This document shows positions 39,581 to 52,767 of a stretch of DNA of 64,000 nt, piece after piece. Source of the stretch: Neckera pumila. Its lineage: Eukaryota; Streptophyta; Bryopsida; Hypnales; Neckeraceae. The translations under genes were made by a program, and so were the position numbers. The notes beneath the pieces were generated by a model that ran no database searches, was not told where the DNA came from, and saw only the letters and a program-made list of their open reading frames with translations. The DNA lies in contig OZ018408.1 in NCBI GenBank assembly GCA_963969595.1, positions 16,489,823-16,553,822 of the forward strand, in the 5' to 3' direction. Position 1 is the stretch's first letter; every line of letters begins with the position of its first letter.

Positions 39581-40019
39581 GATTCCCCTGGTTAACTCTA
39601 TTCAAAGTTTAGTTTCCAAGAAATCTTTGGAAACCTTCAAAGTTTAGCATCCAAGAAATTAGAGATCACGGTAGTCAAAAACTCGTGTAGAACTAGGATT
39701 AAGTTGGACTGTTGGCTCCCCTTCATCAAAGTTTCCCTTCGGCCAATTTATTGGCACTCACCAAAAATTACGGAGAAAAAACAAAAAAAGGGGATCAAGA
39801 CCCGAGCTAGTCGGCAGCCCGAGCAGCCAGCCAGCCCGACAGCAGCGGCCAATCCGGTGGTCAACCGTTTGAGCAGCAGCCAGTCCAAGTAACCAGCAGG
39901 CCACGCCTCCAAATTTTATTCTTTTTTTCCTTTTCTTTTTTGTCTTTCTTCCAATTCTCCTTTTAAAAGAGAAAATAAAAGAAGAAGGAGAAAGACTAAT
40001 TAGGGGAAAAGGGGAAAAA

Positions 40020-40150
40020 CTAAGTAGAAATTAGCAAAGTAGAAGTAGGAAATTATAATAGTAGAAGTAGGAAAGTAAAATAATAGAAGTGGGAAATTAG
40101 CAAAGTATAAGCAGGAAATTAGAATAGTAGAAAGAGAAATTTAGCCAAGT
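40020..40150 (+). repeat. Purine-rich minisatellite of AGTAGAAGTAGGAAATTA units
   Basis: About six imperfect copies of a unit of roughly 22 bp built from (G)AAATTAGCAAAGTA and GAAGTAGGAA. No coding frame. Confidence 0.65.
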
Positions 40151-40384
40151 AGAGTTAGAGGTAGGACATTGTAGGGTTGGAAGAGGAATTTGTGTTGAAG
40201 CACCCAAGTAACCTGCAAACTCACACAAGAACTCCACGCACAACTCACCCAAGCTCTCCACACACCCCAAACTAAAAACTTGAGCATTGCAACCAAAAAA
40301 GAAGATGAAATAGGAAAAAAGATCACTAGTAGATAGATTAAGAGAAATCTCAACTAACAATTTGGACCATTGAGAGAAGAAGTG

Positions 40385-40565
40385 TAAGAGTAAAAAAGAG
40401 TGTGCCCTCGGGGTGTAAGAACAAAGTCAAGGTGTAAGAACTTTGGAAGGCCATGGGATAAGAATGAAGTCAACGTGTAAGAATTTGGGAAGGCCAAGGT
40501 GTAAGAGGTGTAAGAGCAAAGTCAACGCGTAAGAACTTTGGAAGGCAAAGTTGTTTGGTGTAAGA
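40385..40565 (+). repeat. Tandem repeat of a GTGTAAGA(A/G)...GTCAA(C/G) unit
   Basis: The words TGTAAGA, AAAGTCAA and CTTTGGAAGGC recur three to four times in about 170 bp, giving a repeat unit of about 50-60 bp. Continues the repeat-rich character of the surrounding block. Confidence 0.6.
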
Positions 40566-41790
40566 AAAGGGTGGAAAGAAGGAGAAGGAGGAAGAGAAAG
40601 AAGAAAGAAATCCCGCTACATCTACCAATCCGTTCTAAAATCTTTCCCAATTCAAGAATCACTCAAGAAGCCAAAAATCCAAGAGGAGGGGACATGGCCG
40701 AAGGAGGGAATTTCGACCACCTAATCCATGATCTCCAATACGAGGTGGGCCACTAAAAATTCCACTCTTCCTTGTTAAACCTTGTCTTAATTAGCGTAAT
40801 TAGAAGGGGGCCGAGAGCTAGAGAAGCATAGACCATAGGTCAGGTCAGATTTAGGTTAGGAAGTAGAAACTAGAGGTCTAAGGGTTTCCAGAAAGATAAA
40901 GTACGTCCAAATCCAAGTTAAAACGAGAAAGTTACATGCGGATGAAGTTTTGCCCACAAACCGGCTAAAATCCATCCAAAATTCATCCAAGAGATAGGAA
41001 ACTTACATCTAAGAGGAAAATTTAACCTAGACAATAAAAAGTAAAAGTAGAAGTTAATTTAGGAAATTAGATTAGCAGTAAATAGTGGATGTAGTTCCAA
41101 AGCCAAGTTACCACTCAACTTTCATCCATCAGTAAGTTAGGTCAATAAAAGTTAAATCCAAATGAAAATAATAAATTAGGAAGGATAAAAAAACCCGATA
41201 AAAACAAAAGAATAAAAAACAAAAAAAAGCCAGTAAAAAATCCAACACACATTTATCGATGGGATAAATTAGATTTAATCAGGTAAATTAGGTAACTTTT
41301 TTGGTCAAAACTTAGAGTCACATTTAGTTAGGGTAACTAAAATTAGACTTTGGATAAAAATATCAAGTGGAATTGAAAGCGGAAACCCATAGGAAGCCAT
41401 GGATGAAATTTGATGAACCGAATAGCGGTCAAACTTCATCCACGCATAACTTTTGCTAGAAATATCCGATTCTAGTGAGCTTTAGGATTCTAGAAATGGC
41501 GTGAAATCTCCTATCACTTAAAAATACTAAAGTCAGACCATAGATTAGGAAAGACCAGGACCCTTGTGGCTCAATTAGCTAAAACACCTTAGTTATGGGC
41601 AGTCCTTGGCTAGAATGATTGGAGCCTTTTTTGCAAGGGGATTAGATGTTTAGTGGTTAGAAAAGTTCCATTGCTTGGAAGGCACAATGAATTGACGATT
41701 AGACACCCATTTAGGATAGGATTTTGTGAATAGAATTAGAACCTGGTTGTGTACGATTATTTACCAAAGGTGGGTAAATAAGTGCCCACA

Positions 41791-43061
41791 ATATGCTCAA
41801 TAATTTGTGATATGTTTTGAGGTTGATCTCAACAATGCATATTAGAAAATCCAAAATGTTAGTTAATCAATTTGTCATCTCTTTGGACTAAATTTGGATG
41901 CATTCATCAGAAGTAGCCAAGTGTACGAGTATTTGCATTGTTGTAGATATTCAATTTTAGATGCATGTATAACAAATTTCATTCAAATATATCCATCAAC
42001 ATATATCTACACTCATCCAACTTCAACCACCATTAGCCACCTTCATCCTTATTTATTGTTTTCATCCAATATTGTCGTGTTTGTGGCAATATAATGTCTT
42101 ATATATCCCACAAATATAGGTGTCTATAGTTAAGAAATTCTAATTATTCTTATACTTACCTGCAAAATATGAATGTTCATTGCTCATCGCTTGTCACTCA
42201 CATTTTAGCATTCTTGTTCTTCCAGATGTCACTTTCTGCTACATTCTTTTTTATAGCATGTTTTTTGAATAAAATAATGAAGAGGTATAGCAGTTGCTCT
42301 AGATCTTGCGGTCCGAGAAGATTAATGGTGAACTTTGGAAAACGAAGAAGAGCCTGAATTTGATGAGGTTGCAACTATAGCTAATGGTGTCACAATGGAC
42401 ATGTTATAGATCAACATTTGGATTTTTGCTAATGGGTGATTTCAAGAACTCTCGCCGTTCATTTTGTCCCCTTGGCCTTGGATAGGTAATTTTTTTGCTC
42501 ATAATTTTTGCATCAGATTTTAATATTTTACTTGAAATTTGAAATGAAGGTGCATGTTGTAGTTCTAGATTTTAAATAATTTTTTGCATTTAAAACAAAT
42601 TACTTTACCATTTTTCAACATCCCTATATTAGATGTCTACTCTAGCCATTTTGGAGAGTTTTTGAGTACTATTTTTGACCCAATAATGCAAATTTGAAGC
42701 TCAAAATTGGGATGCAAGGATTTCTACTAAAGTTATATAAGTTTCTAAAGTGATTTTTTTTTAAAATAAAAAAATTGTCCACCTTTTGCATGTGCTCAAA
42801 ATGCATTAGGCAAAATATGGTATCTTTGTGCATAACAAATATATCTCTATATAATAAATTATACTCTAAGAGCATCATCAATACAATTAAAGAAGAACTG
42901 CAACAAAGACAAGTTATTGTGCATGGAGCAAGGCATGGCATATTCAATATGCGGATGCAATATTTGACTTCTCAAAACGGCTTGCAACAAATAAATAAAT
43001 GTCACCCACGTGTTATTTTCATGTTTTTGTTGCATGTGCATTATAAGAATTACACAAAATA
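41791..43061. other. AT-rich intergenic DNA, nothing recognised
   Basis: No recognisable coding region. The short ORFs here lack domains. It borders the TIR element interrupted by the CACTA transposon. Confidence 0.35.
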
Positions 43062-43199
43062 GTGAAATTAGGTTGCCCCACACTAATTTCTCGACAGTCT
43101 ACACTATAGAAATATTCAATGCTTTTGTACAATGAAGCATTCAATTCAAAGCCATGTATTTGGTGTAGATTTGTGGACCAGTTCACTAGTAGAAAACAG

Positions 43200-43640
43200 G
43201 GCCAATTGTGACCAGCAAAAAAATGACTAATAAACAAAACTGATTGGGGTGCGACTGGAAAGTGTCCGTGAGTCATTGCAATGGCGTAGAGACTGATGTG
43301 TCAACATCAATAGTCATTCCGTAGTCACTTCATTGAGCACTAGATGAGAGCCGGATGAAAATGGATCAACCCTTGTGCGCTTATGGATGGTTCAGTCTGG
43401 ACTCTTAAGACCTAATGCTGAAGTGCATTGGGCACAGTCATTTTTCTGCTGCCAGTCATAAACATCACTGCTATAAATGATGAAAATGACTTATGTATCA
43501 TGTTAATATGATGGCCTTCCTCACACCCAGGAAATGGGATTTATTAATTTCGGTTTATTAAATTCTATAAAGGACTGCTTTGCTCGTAGTCATTCGGTGG
43601 GCACAAACTGCGGACAAAGTATGACTATGGAATAACTGGG
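43200..43640. repeat. Left subterminal repeat region of the CACTA element (AGTCAT motif)
   Basis: AGTCATT, AGTCACT and the complementary AATGACT recur many times in both orientations. In CACTA elements such short subterminal repeats are binding sites for an element-encoded protein (known for En/Spm TNPA; the motif here differs). The same word fills the right end at about 56,720-58,150. Confidence 0.65.
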
Positions 43641-43886
43641 GGATGACTTCGGCTATGCTTTGAGGGTTTAGGGTGCATTCAACTGCTGATGCTACTTCCA
43701 TGAATTGAGAGACTACTAATTAAATATACTCTTTGGGCATAGAGGTATGGGGTGTTTCATTCCAAGCATGTGTATGAGCATAAATCTACAAAATGACGTA
43801 CAAGATCCGTGAAGTCCACTGAAATGTATAGCAAATTTCAATTGCCCTCAAAATGGGGATAATCTTGAATTGAACAAGTTTGGGAG

Positions 43887-46800
43887 CTAGTACTGTGCAC
43901 ATGCTAGAAGGTTATCTGTATTAGAGAGTTGTATGGCCCCAACGAGGGAAATATAACTTGGTGTTGCAAGTACGACCTCTGGAGCGATGAGGCCATTGCA
44001 CTCTACCGTTGTAGTGATGAAAACATCAGGAGGTTCCACTACCTCCCTCTTTGAGCGGGCTTCTTTGTGCATCACAACTTTCCACCCTGGTTGTTCTACA
44101 ATGTCGGAGAAAAAAACCTAGGTTGCTTGGCTTGAAAAAATGAATGGCTCTGCTAGGCGCAAAAGCTTATGGCGGAAGTTGACCACCAAGAAACCTACAT
44201 CATCTTGGACATACGTAGGACTTCCTCGATTATCAGCTCTTTTCATCCATTCGCAGTGAAGGAGCACCACTGGTGCGTTCAGAATCCAGCTTCAAGATGT
44301 CTTGGAGTATTCCCACATAGTTCACAGCAACATCCCTTGCATTGAGCATGGGCACCTGGAATACAGATGCAACACCACTATCATATGTCAACATGGCAGC
44401 CGATGCAGCATTGGCTACTCTATAGTGGTTCCCAAATGCCTTTCATGCAGGCATATCGAGTTGCTCTCTGCAACAGTCTTTTGGATAGAAGCATTTGGTC
44501 GACATCTTTTGGGTTAGCAACATCAATCTTGCGGCAGTTGAATGATGCCTCACCCATTCTAAAAATGCGGCAACTGTTGGGTTCAGGTTGCGCTCTTCTT
44601 TCCACTTCCTGCTCCAACATTCATTTCATTGCCTCAGTAGCTAGTCCAACACGGAACTAGAATACAGTTCCACTAATAGAAATGAAAATATAAATGACTT
44701 CAACTAAAATGATGAACAAAATGAATCGGAGACAAGAGTGATTGCAAACTGAATCCAACAGTGATTCCAAGTAGTCATTTATAAATTCATCTCTATTAGT
44801 GAAAATGACCACCTTTTTGAGGACATCTTTAACACATATGACTTGCCAACCTGACAATCCGATTACAAGAAGCAGACAATGCCAGCAGTGTCTCCTAAAA
44901 TGAGGATTCACTGGGTTATACTTGAGCCAAGGTTGCATTACCGCTCCATTTTGAAGCACATATTCATGAGCAATGTCATGGAGTCCTACCGTCATCGTGT
45001 ACAGTTTGCCAGCACCTTCAAGAACCTCCCCAGCATCTCCAAACTCTTCCTCTGCATCCCACACTCTCTTGTGCACCACATTAAATCTTTGAAGGTATTT
45101 GGTTACAAACCCAATACACTCATCCTTCAAGTATCCTTCTGCCATTGAAGCTTCAAGACGGGCATTATTCTAAATATATCCCTTTAGCGTCTTCATATAT
45201 CGTTCCATGGAGTACATCCACCTGCTTGCGACAGGACCACACAAGTCCAGCTGCTGCACCAAGTGGTACGATAAGTGGGTCATGATGTCAAAGAAAGACG
45301 CTGTAAATTCCATCTCCAGCAAGGCCATATTCTCTGCCATGTCCATTTCGAGGGACTGAAAATGCTCTGGATTATACGCTATGGTACAAAGTTTGTGAAA
45401 TACCTTTGACATCCTCATGACGGCCATCCGTGGACCTGGCCGCAGTAACCCGCGTAGAGCCAACGGTAGTATTTGCTGCATCAGCACGTGATAATTGTGC
45501 GATTTCAATCCACCAAATTTCTTCTTCCGAATGTGTTGGCCCAGGGCAGAAGAATAACCAAAAGGGGTCTTCCAAGACTCTATCGTAGTAGCAAATTTGT
45601 CAAACTCCTTGTCGGATAGCACATAGGGGGTAGCTAGTTTCATCATCTTCCCACCCCTCCTGGGATTCGGAGTGAGCCACAAATGTCGACGTATGTTTTT
45701 CCTCTGCAAGTCCCTCCTCACTTTCACTGTGTCTTTGTTCCCTGTGATGGTCTTCAAAAAATTCTTTGCCAGATTCATCTCACAATGTATGACATCCAGT
45801 GTGTGCCTGATCAGTAAATGCTGCCACACCACAAATAAGAAAATGCCGCATCTCAGAAAGGACATCTATTGGCAATGTCTACGCCAAATCATGACAAGCA
45901 AAACCCGTTCCAAATGACTATTGGCTATGACTGAAGATGCACTACAAAATTACTTGTGGGCAGTCATTGTAGGAACTTCCAAGTCATTTGCTTCAGTCAT
46001 TTCCCACTTTCAAGAGTCATTGTAAAGTCATTAAGCCGAATTGGCGATACTAGTGTAGTCATTGTGAGTAACCTTCCTAGAACTCCACACACATTCAGGT
46101 AGTGCAAGGTAGTTGTCAATCAAACGCACCTTCCAGTATGGTAATATGTAGAAGATACTTGTCCGTTTCACTCCATGTACTTTTGATGGGTCACCAGCTG
46201 CACCATCTCGGTTCCCTGTTGATTTCCATGCTTCATATTCTTCAGCACGTTGCAGCTGCTCTTCTACTGACACCACTCTAGGTTTGCCTCTATTCTTGAT
46301 TTTCCCATCAAAATGATCCTTCATTGTAGGTGCTCTGTAAGGATGGTCTTCCGGGAGCCACCTTTGTGTTCCACCATATGTGCACTTCCCTAACTCAATT
46401 GAATGCTCACACACCAGATCCAAGCCACAACAAGGGCATGCTGCAAAACCTTGGTGAGCAAAACCTCCAACAATACCATACCTTGGAAAACCATGAATGT
46501 CCACAGCAATACGCCCTTCACATTGAAATTACAGTTACCCACTCCTTTGTGACATCATATGCTGGAATGCCTTTCCACAGTTGCAAGAACTCATCCACCA
46601 AGGGCTGCATGTATACATCAAAGACCTTTGACGTAACCAAAGATTTCCCTAATATTAGCAATGCCAGCAGCACAAAAAACTTCTTTGTGGCCAGCTAGGG
46701 GGATAAAATGTAGTTAAGAAGAAGGACAGGCCATGCCACCCACATGGACCTGGTCTGTTTGAAGGGATTCACCCCATCTGCAGCTAGGGCAAAGTGGACA

Positions 46801-47671
46801 TTCCGCGGATCAGATCTGAATGAGGGGTCCACATTATTGTGAAAATGGTGCCATGCTTTTGAATCACATGGATGCCGGATGAGGTTGTCACCTCCCGGAT
46901 GATCACTTTGATTTTTTGAATGCTACAACATAAGCTGTAAAATGGCTGGGCTACGAAACATTCTTTGCAATCTTGGAATGATTGGGAAATGTCTCAACAC
47001 TTTCAGTGGATGCACCTTCCGCTCCTCATCCTTATATTGTGGTGCACTGCACTTGGGACACCCGGTAGCCTCAGCATGCTCTCTTTGGAAAAGGACACAG
47101 CCTTTGGGACATGCATGAATATTGTTGTATGCTCGGCCCAGTTTCCTTGTCAGTGTCTTTGCAGCATAATGATTCTTAGGTAAGGAATTGTTCTGCGGTA
47201 GAAGATGGCCCTGCAATATCCAAATCGGCATTGCCACTAATACGCTTTGTGAATAGAATTAGCCATTGCAAACGCTTCCATGACCACATCCCTAGTTCTT
47301 TCCTCCAAGTCTAGAGGGAAATTGATTGTATCAAAGGCGTCATCAATCATTTGTCGGGTGTTGATGTCTTCATCTAAAATGGGGGCTTTGTGCTCTGGAG
47401 GCCTCCAAAAACCCTCCTCCCATTCGTCATCAGATGAATCAATGGGACCAGGACCTCTCCACACTCTGAAATCAGCATCCCGACCATTACAAAAGAGGTG
47501 ATATTTCACATTTGAAAGCGGCAGTGTTTGGCAACCCTTACACACAGTACATAGACAATGTACACGCTGCATGTTTAGCAATTGAGCTCTTTGAACTTCA
47601 CAAATCCATAGGCGATCGTCACAAAGTTGTTGCCTCCTTTGTTCTAACAGGGGAGCACCTGCAGGTTGCAT
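43887..47671 (-). pseudogene. CACTA transposase (TNP2 / DUF4218 / DUF4216), decayed
   Basis: Order on the minus strand: a Cys/His segment with CLCTVCKGCQ and VWRGPGPIDSSDDEWEE (transposase-associated type, about 47,430-47,580); TNP2 core with IHACPKGCVLF, CPKCSAPQYK, KVLRHFPIIPRLQR, SDPRNVHFALAADGVNPF and GFPRYG (47,237-46,130); LDVIHCEMNLAKN and GPVASRWMYSMERY (TNP2/DUF4218, 45,820-44,870); YVGILQDILKLD and GFLVVNF...EPFIFSSQA (DUF4216, about 44,320-44,100). An intron at 45821-46129 (GTGCGT...GGCAG) joins LPYWK to HLLIRHTLD in frame. In-frame TAG stops interrupt conserved sequence at 46923-46925, 46695-46697, 45170-45172 and 44118-44120. Frame breaks occur near 46,505-46,545 and around 47,237, where sequence also seems missing. 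The family product cuts and rejoins the element ends; this copy should not make it. Confidence 0.88.
45821..46129 (-). other. Transposase intron filled with AGTCAT-type motifs
   Basis: The 309-bp intron contains at least six AGTCATT/AATGACT words, the same word that forms the subterminal repeats. Either the motif spread within the element, or the intron serves as an additional protein-binding region. Splice sites are GTGCGT at the 5' side and GTGTGGCAG at the 3' side, phase 0. Confidence 0.6.
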
Positions 47672-48885
47672 GTTGGGTGTTCCTGAAGTTCAGCGTGAAG
47701 GCAAGGTAGCCGCACCTAAGCTTGCTAATGAGGGTACAATCATAAAAGAACTGCTTCAGAATATGTGGAGCTAAATGAACCATGGCAATGCTGTCCATGT
47801 GCACAACTGATAACTTAAAAATGAAAAGTAGTCATATTCAAGTCATTATCCAGTGACATGAAAGTGAATAATGACTATGAAATATCCATTTTGAACTATT
47901 CTAGTCATTTAACGCACAATGACGATATTCAAGGTAAGGCCTCAGGTGCAGGAGTGTCAAGACCTTTCTAATAGCATCTGCCATAAGATTACAGATGTTA
48001 CCACGGAGAGTGCTTTGATTTGGAGAACCTAGAATCTTGGTACGGCCAATAGCAGCTGCCTTTTGATCAGCTGAATGCGGTGCGCTCAGTGAAGCACGTA
48101 TTGCAATGGTGCAATTCCAAATCAAAGCATCAGTCATCCATCCCCATTAATTTCATCAAAGTTTTATCCAGGTCCTGTAGGCCTTGCGTTCACCTAGGTG
48201 TCCTCTACGTCTTTTCCAGAAATGGGAAAATGATCTACGTCACATAAAGCTACTAGAGACAAACACAACAACTCTACTCTCATACCCACTTTCATTGCAT
48301 CATGAAGAAGCTTCCAAACTTTTATTCAAGGGTTCTCTACAAGGGTGGACTGTTTAACACTTGGACCAGCTGCCTCCTTGTACTGAACAATCATGTTTCC
48401 TATGAGAGGAGGTGCCACCTTTCCTTTTTGTGCATCAGATTTCCAATTCAGTAACTTTACCTCACGGAAGCTGCTGTCTTTGGCGTCTTTTTGAAGGGCA
48501 GATTCTTTGGGAACCCCATTGTCCATGTTCCTCGACCTTTACTTGCAGCGGATGGTAGTAGTGTACTCGAAGCCGCAGTAGATGCCTTTGAACAGCAAGT
48601 GCTGGTATAGAGGCAGTGGCTGTTTTGATTGACTTCAATTTGCATCAGATGGAGGCAAAATAGAAAGGTCTGTAATGGAGATTGTTGGTGTATCGTTGGT
48701 TCTCTGTTGTTCTTCTAAACTTCCTTCCTTCGATGGTGAAATGTTTTGACTACTGAAGGCTAGCTCACTAATTGCAAAATTTTTTATCACACATGATTTA
48801 GAACAAGGATATCTTTAGAATGAGAGCCCAGACAACAGAATAATGAACAAACTGGAAGCACTAGAACAATGACTAGTGGGAAAAA
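47672..48885. other. CACTA interior between the two divergent genes, left part
   Basis: No assignable exon. Several ORFs of 60-80 codons on the minus strand may be upstream exons of the transposase or of captured sequence. AGTCAT words occur near 47,830-47,910. Probably contains the transposase promoter. Confidence 0.4.
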
Positions 48886-49530
48886 ACATAATGCAAAATG
48901 AGATCCATTTAATGACTCATATAGAGATATAAGTCTATGACTTGTCAATGAGATTGAAAAGTGGACCCCAAAGAATGCGCTCTTAGATTAAATAAAATAC
49001 ATTACACTTCTTGTATAAATATTGTAGGCTATGACTTGAAAATGAGAATTAGAACGCTTCTACAAAAAAGGGGGAGCAAAATGAGATCCACTTGCTCACA
49101 TGTATAATTAAAACACTATAACTTGTCAATGGGAATGATGACTAGTGGAAAAGAAAAGGGGGAGCAAAATGAGATCCACTTGCTCACATGTATAAATTAA
49201 AACTCTTTGAAATCTCAATGACATTCTCAATGAGAATGAGAAGTGGACAAAAAAATTGGGGAGCAAAATGAGATCCACTTACTCATATGTACAAATTCAA
49301 ACTCTATGAAATCTCAATGATAAATAGAAGGCATAAAGAACATTGGGGAAGAAAATGACATCCACTTGTTCATATGTATAAACCAAAAAATATTTTGAAT
49401 GAGAATGAGAAGTGAAAAAAAAATGGGGAGCAAAAATATTGTTCTTCTACCGGATACACATAAATTGATATTCAATAAATGAGAATAAGAAATCCGGAGA
49501 ACAAATGGGGAGCAAATTGGGATCTTCATG
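48886..49530 (+). repeat. Tandem array with GGGGAGCAAAATGAGATCCA core (CACTA interior)
   Basis: GGGGAGCAAAATGAGATCCA or a close variant recurs at about 49,070, 49,160 and 49,258, with weaker units before and after. The linkers TGCTCACATGTATAA and GAGAATGAGAAGTGGA also repeat. The period is about 90-110 bp. A related array in the opposite orientation lies at 52,768-53,010. Confidence 0.75.
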
Positions 49531-50872
49531 ACTCATATATGTATACCTCTAAATTCAATCAATTCATAATAGAAGGCAAGAAGGCCTTGTTTTCAAATGC
49601 ATCTGTGAAATGCTATCGCAATATGTGCATTCTACAATTTTGCCAACTAACTAACTGGACCACACACAAAATTTGAATTCCTGGCTAATACTGATCAAGA
49701 AGCGGTATGTTCTGTAGGGCCACTTAGCTCTTGGGGAGCAAAAGGGTTCCTATATGAGACAATATTATAATCAGGGAAACGCAATTTGTGAATGTCTATC
49801 TTCAAGTTACGCATTCAACTTGGTCAAAGAATGGGGAGCCAATACATCTCCAAAGAGGGTTGTTGAGCTACTACTCAGTCATGCTGGCTATCACAAGGTC
49901 AAAAAATGACTACAATAATTGAGGGGCTAATACGGCAACTTTGAAGAAGTCATAGAAACAAACTGTTGTAGTCATTTAGGTAAGAAGGTCCCCTGTCAAT
50001 GGAAATGACTCAAGAATTACTTAGTCACGGGTTGCATATTCAATGCAGGAAGAAATAATTATTATGGAGCCAGGTAATTATATATTGTCGCAGTATATGC
50101 TATTTAGTTTAGGTGAAATTGCTAGCGTCTTGAAAATGAGACAGCCTACATTCACATACTTAGGTGTCCAATGGTTAATGCTGAGGAATGGTGCCATGGT
50201 GGCCATGAAGAGGGTAGTCAACGTTTGGTGTTTCACAGTCCACAGTCTCCTATCGATGAGTTTAGGGGTCACTGCATCCAAGGCATCACAATAAGTTCAG
50301 TTGTCATTGTAGGGCAGATTTTAATTAATCTAGGACTGGCAGATGTGTCTGTCTCTCCAGAGTTTGTAAAAAAAGTGGTTTGTAATTGCTACTACTTGCG
50401 ATGAAAGCATTGCTGATCTGTAATGAATCAGCGTTGAGCACCAAACTGCAGGAGAGCGGTTGGTAGTGAGTGAGATTTGTTCATTGAAAGCCCGACTATG
50501 TTGTAAAGGTACGAGTGGCCACCGCAACTTGTTCATCACAATTATGGCCATATACTTCACTCAACTAGAATCTTCATTGAGAAATCAAATTTTAGCCTGA
50601 TCTGCAAAATTACTCACTTGGCTGTTCAATGACTGCATGCTGCCTCCTGATTGAATGCGAGAGTGCTTCTTAAAACAGATTCTGTCATCAAGGCTAGAAT
50701 TTCCATGATTTAGATAAATAGGAGTAAGTGCTGTGACTTACCTCTTTTGTTGTCTTTTTTTGCAGTCCTACTGCACCTGCTTCTCAGAGTGCTCTTGCTA
50801 CCGACTAGCAACCGCTTCTTGTGACGTCCCGCACCTTACCTTGCTAATCTGCACGTCCATGTTCTAAGCCGG
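49531..50872. other. CACTA interior upstream of the second gene
   Basis: No recognisable coding exon. AGTCATT words recur at about 49,900-50,030. Likely contains the promoter of the plus-strand gene, but no TATA consensus was selected. Confidence 0.35.
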
Positions 50873-52396
50873 ATGAGGGTGGTCTTCAATCGGCTTGTCA
50901 TTATAGAAGACAGCGCAACCCCAGAGAAATGTGAATATGAGCTGATGAGAGATGCATGCATGAAGGAGCTACAAAAGCGCTTTGAACCTGTGCGGATGGC
51001 AGCTCAAGCCTTGTGAGTCACCTCCCTTGCACCCAGTTCATGTGAGTGACTAACAAACGTGAAGCACAATGATGAGAAGAGCCGCCACCACAATGTTCAA
51101 ATTTGTGCTTTAATGATTAGTAGATGCAGGCGGCCCTTTTGGCAGCAGTCATTTCTGAGTGCGATTAGAGTGCTACTGCATTAATATTGGGAGAAACTTG
51201 AGCTCATGCAGTCACTAAGCAGTGCTTGAGTATTATCGGAGTCATTGTTTGGACGCCACGCAGGCAGTGATGTTGTCCACGTGCCCTAATCTCCTTGCAT
51301 CACCGTGCTGGATGGACGGCCACAATTTCGTCTCCCTCGTCTGTCGGCAGACAACGCCGCTGTTTGATTTGGGCATGGACGTCTGTCTTTTGTTTTTTTC
51401 TTGTTGGCGAGGTGTATTGCTCTAGTGTTGGACTGCCTGTTGCTGATTTGGGCGTGGACGTTTTTTGTAGGAAGGACGCCTTGACAAAGCAAACAGTGAG
51501 GTCGGCATTAAAGCAAGGGAAGCAAGGGAAGCCGACATGGGAAAGCGCACGTCTGAAGGTTCATTGGGGAGCAGAGGAGGGCGCGCGATTGCAACGGCCA
51601 AAGGGAGGCGTCATTGATTTGGAGAAGAGAATGAGTCGCCAGTGTCTATTTGGAGACAAGGACACCCAGTCTGAATATGAGGCTGATCGAGCAGGTAAGC
51701 TGATCAACCCTTTTCATCGCACGTCTGGCCGCACAAACGTGGTCTGATTTTTGGCTCTTTAGACTGATGACCTTGCCGCCGCTGTTGCTCACATCAGGCA
51801 CAATTGTGTGCTCCAATGTCGTTGCACCTTTTCATCACACGTCTCTAGGGTTTAGGTGTTTGTAATCTCTGACGCAAAATGGCATTGGTCTCGCTCTAGT
51901 TTGTTTGGTAGTTTGGGGCTTTCTTTGGAGTGAAGGATTATTCATATGTGGCGGTGTTAAATTCTTCCAGTGGTCTCACAAATCCAGCTTTGCCAAGAGC
52001 TTCGCATCCTGATTAGCTAATTACTATTCAAGACCCCCCCTGTCCTTCTTCCCGTCTTGGCTGTAGGTCCGTATTGTTCTTCTATTGTAGGGTCAGTTGT
52101 GACTTGTATTGGAAGAAAGGAGATAAGAAGTCATAGAAATTGTGAGGGGGTTAAGGACTACTTGCTCCCCACGTATGCTGTGAAGCACTGCTTGAGGCAT
52201 CCGCTTGAGGCTTCCACTTCCATTAGTGTTCTGATTTAGTTGGACCCTGCAAGAAATTTTTCCACTTTTGTTCAGTAATTGGCTTAATGTACTCAGGTGG
52301 ACCTCTGCTCATTCAATTAGCTATTGTGAAAATTGGCCATTGGTTTGTTGGGCCTGATTTACTTAATGACACCGGAAGCTAATGCCACTAGGGTTC

Positions 52397-52421
52397 ACAA
52401 ATGCTGCTGCTGCTGCTGCTG
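52397..52421 (+). repeat. (CTG)n microsatellite
   Basis: Eight tandem CTG triplets within the CACTA element, in an intron of the second gene. No other structure. Confidence 0.8.
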
Positions 52422-52767
52422 CATTTGGATTTTGTTTTAAGCACGTTAGTGTAGAAAGAAGAGGGTTGCATACTCAAGTCCCGTGGTCTATTGCATTCCT
52501 CCTTGTCAATGGTTATTTGGTCGTCAATTCAATTCAATTCATTTTGACGAGAAAATTCTGTTCACTTCATTTTAACTTGAGAATGAGAATGAGAATGATA
52601 ACTCGTCTACATTGGCTGATTTCAGAAGGAACCAGACCATGCCCGCGGCCTTTTTCAGAACCCTAATCCACTCCAATTTCTTGTTGCCTTCTTTTACTAA
52701 TGAGTTCTCTATAGTCTGCTGTACGTATATGACTTTGTGGATCCCTTTACCCTGCCCAATTTTGGGG

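Larger units (their letters stand above)
37407..41790 (+). mobile_element. ORF-free, repeat-structured block with its own promoter; possible large solo LTR
   Basis: GC content rises over about 37.7-39.9 kb compared with both sides. A near-perfect inverted repeat (TGAGCTCCCAA / TTGGGACTCA) at about 37,409-37,438 marks one edge. A TATA box (TATAAAAG, 38,673-38,680) is followed by a C/T-rich start-site-like stretch. Downstream come three different tandem-repeat blocks (separate entries). No ORF above about 90 codons, no gag/pol motif, and no tRNA-type primer-binding site were found. No second copy lies in the window, so an LTR identity cannot be shown. Confidence 0.35.

Noticed and set aside
39700..39800. 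Primer-binding site of an LTR retrotransposon (TATTGGCACTCACC)
   Set aside because: It only loosely resembles known tRNA-complementary sites and is not preceded by a convincing LTR end, so it was not annotated.
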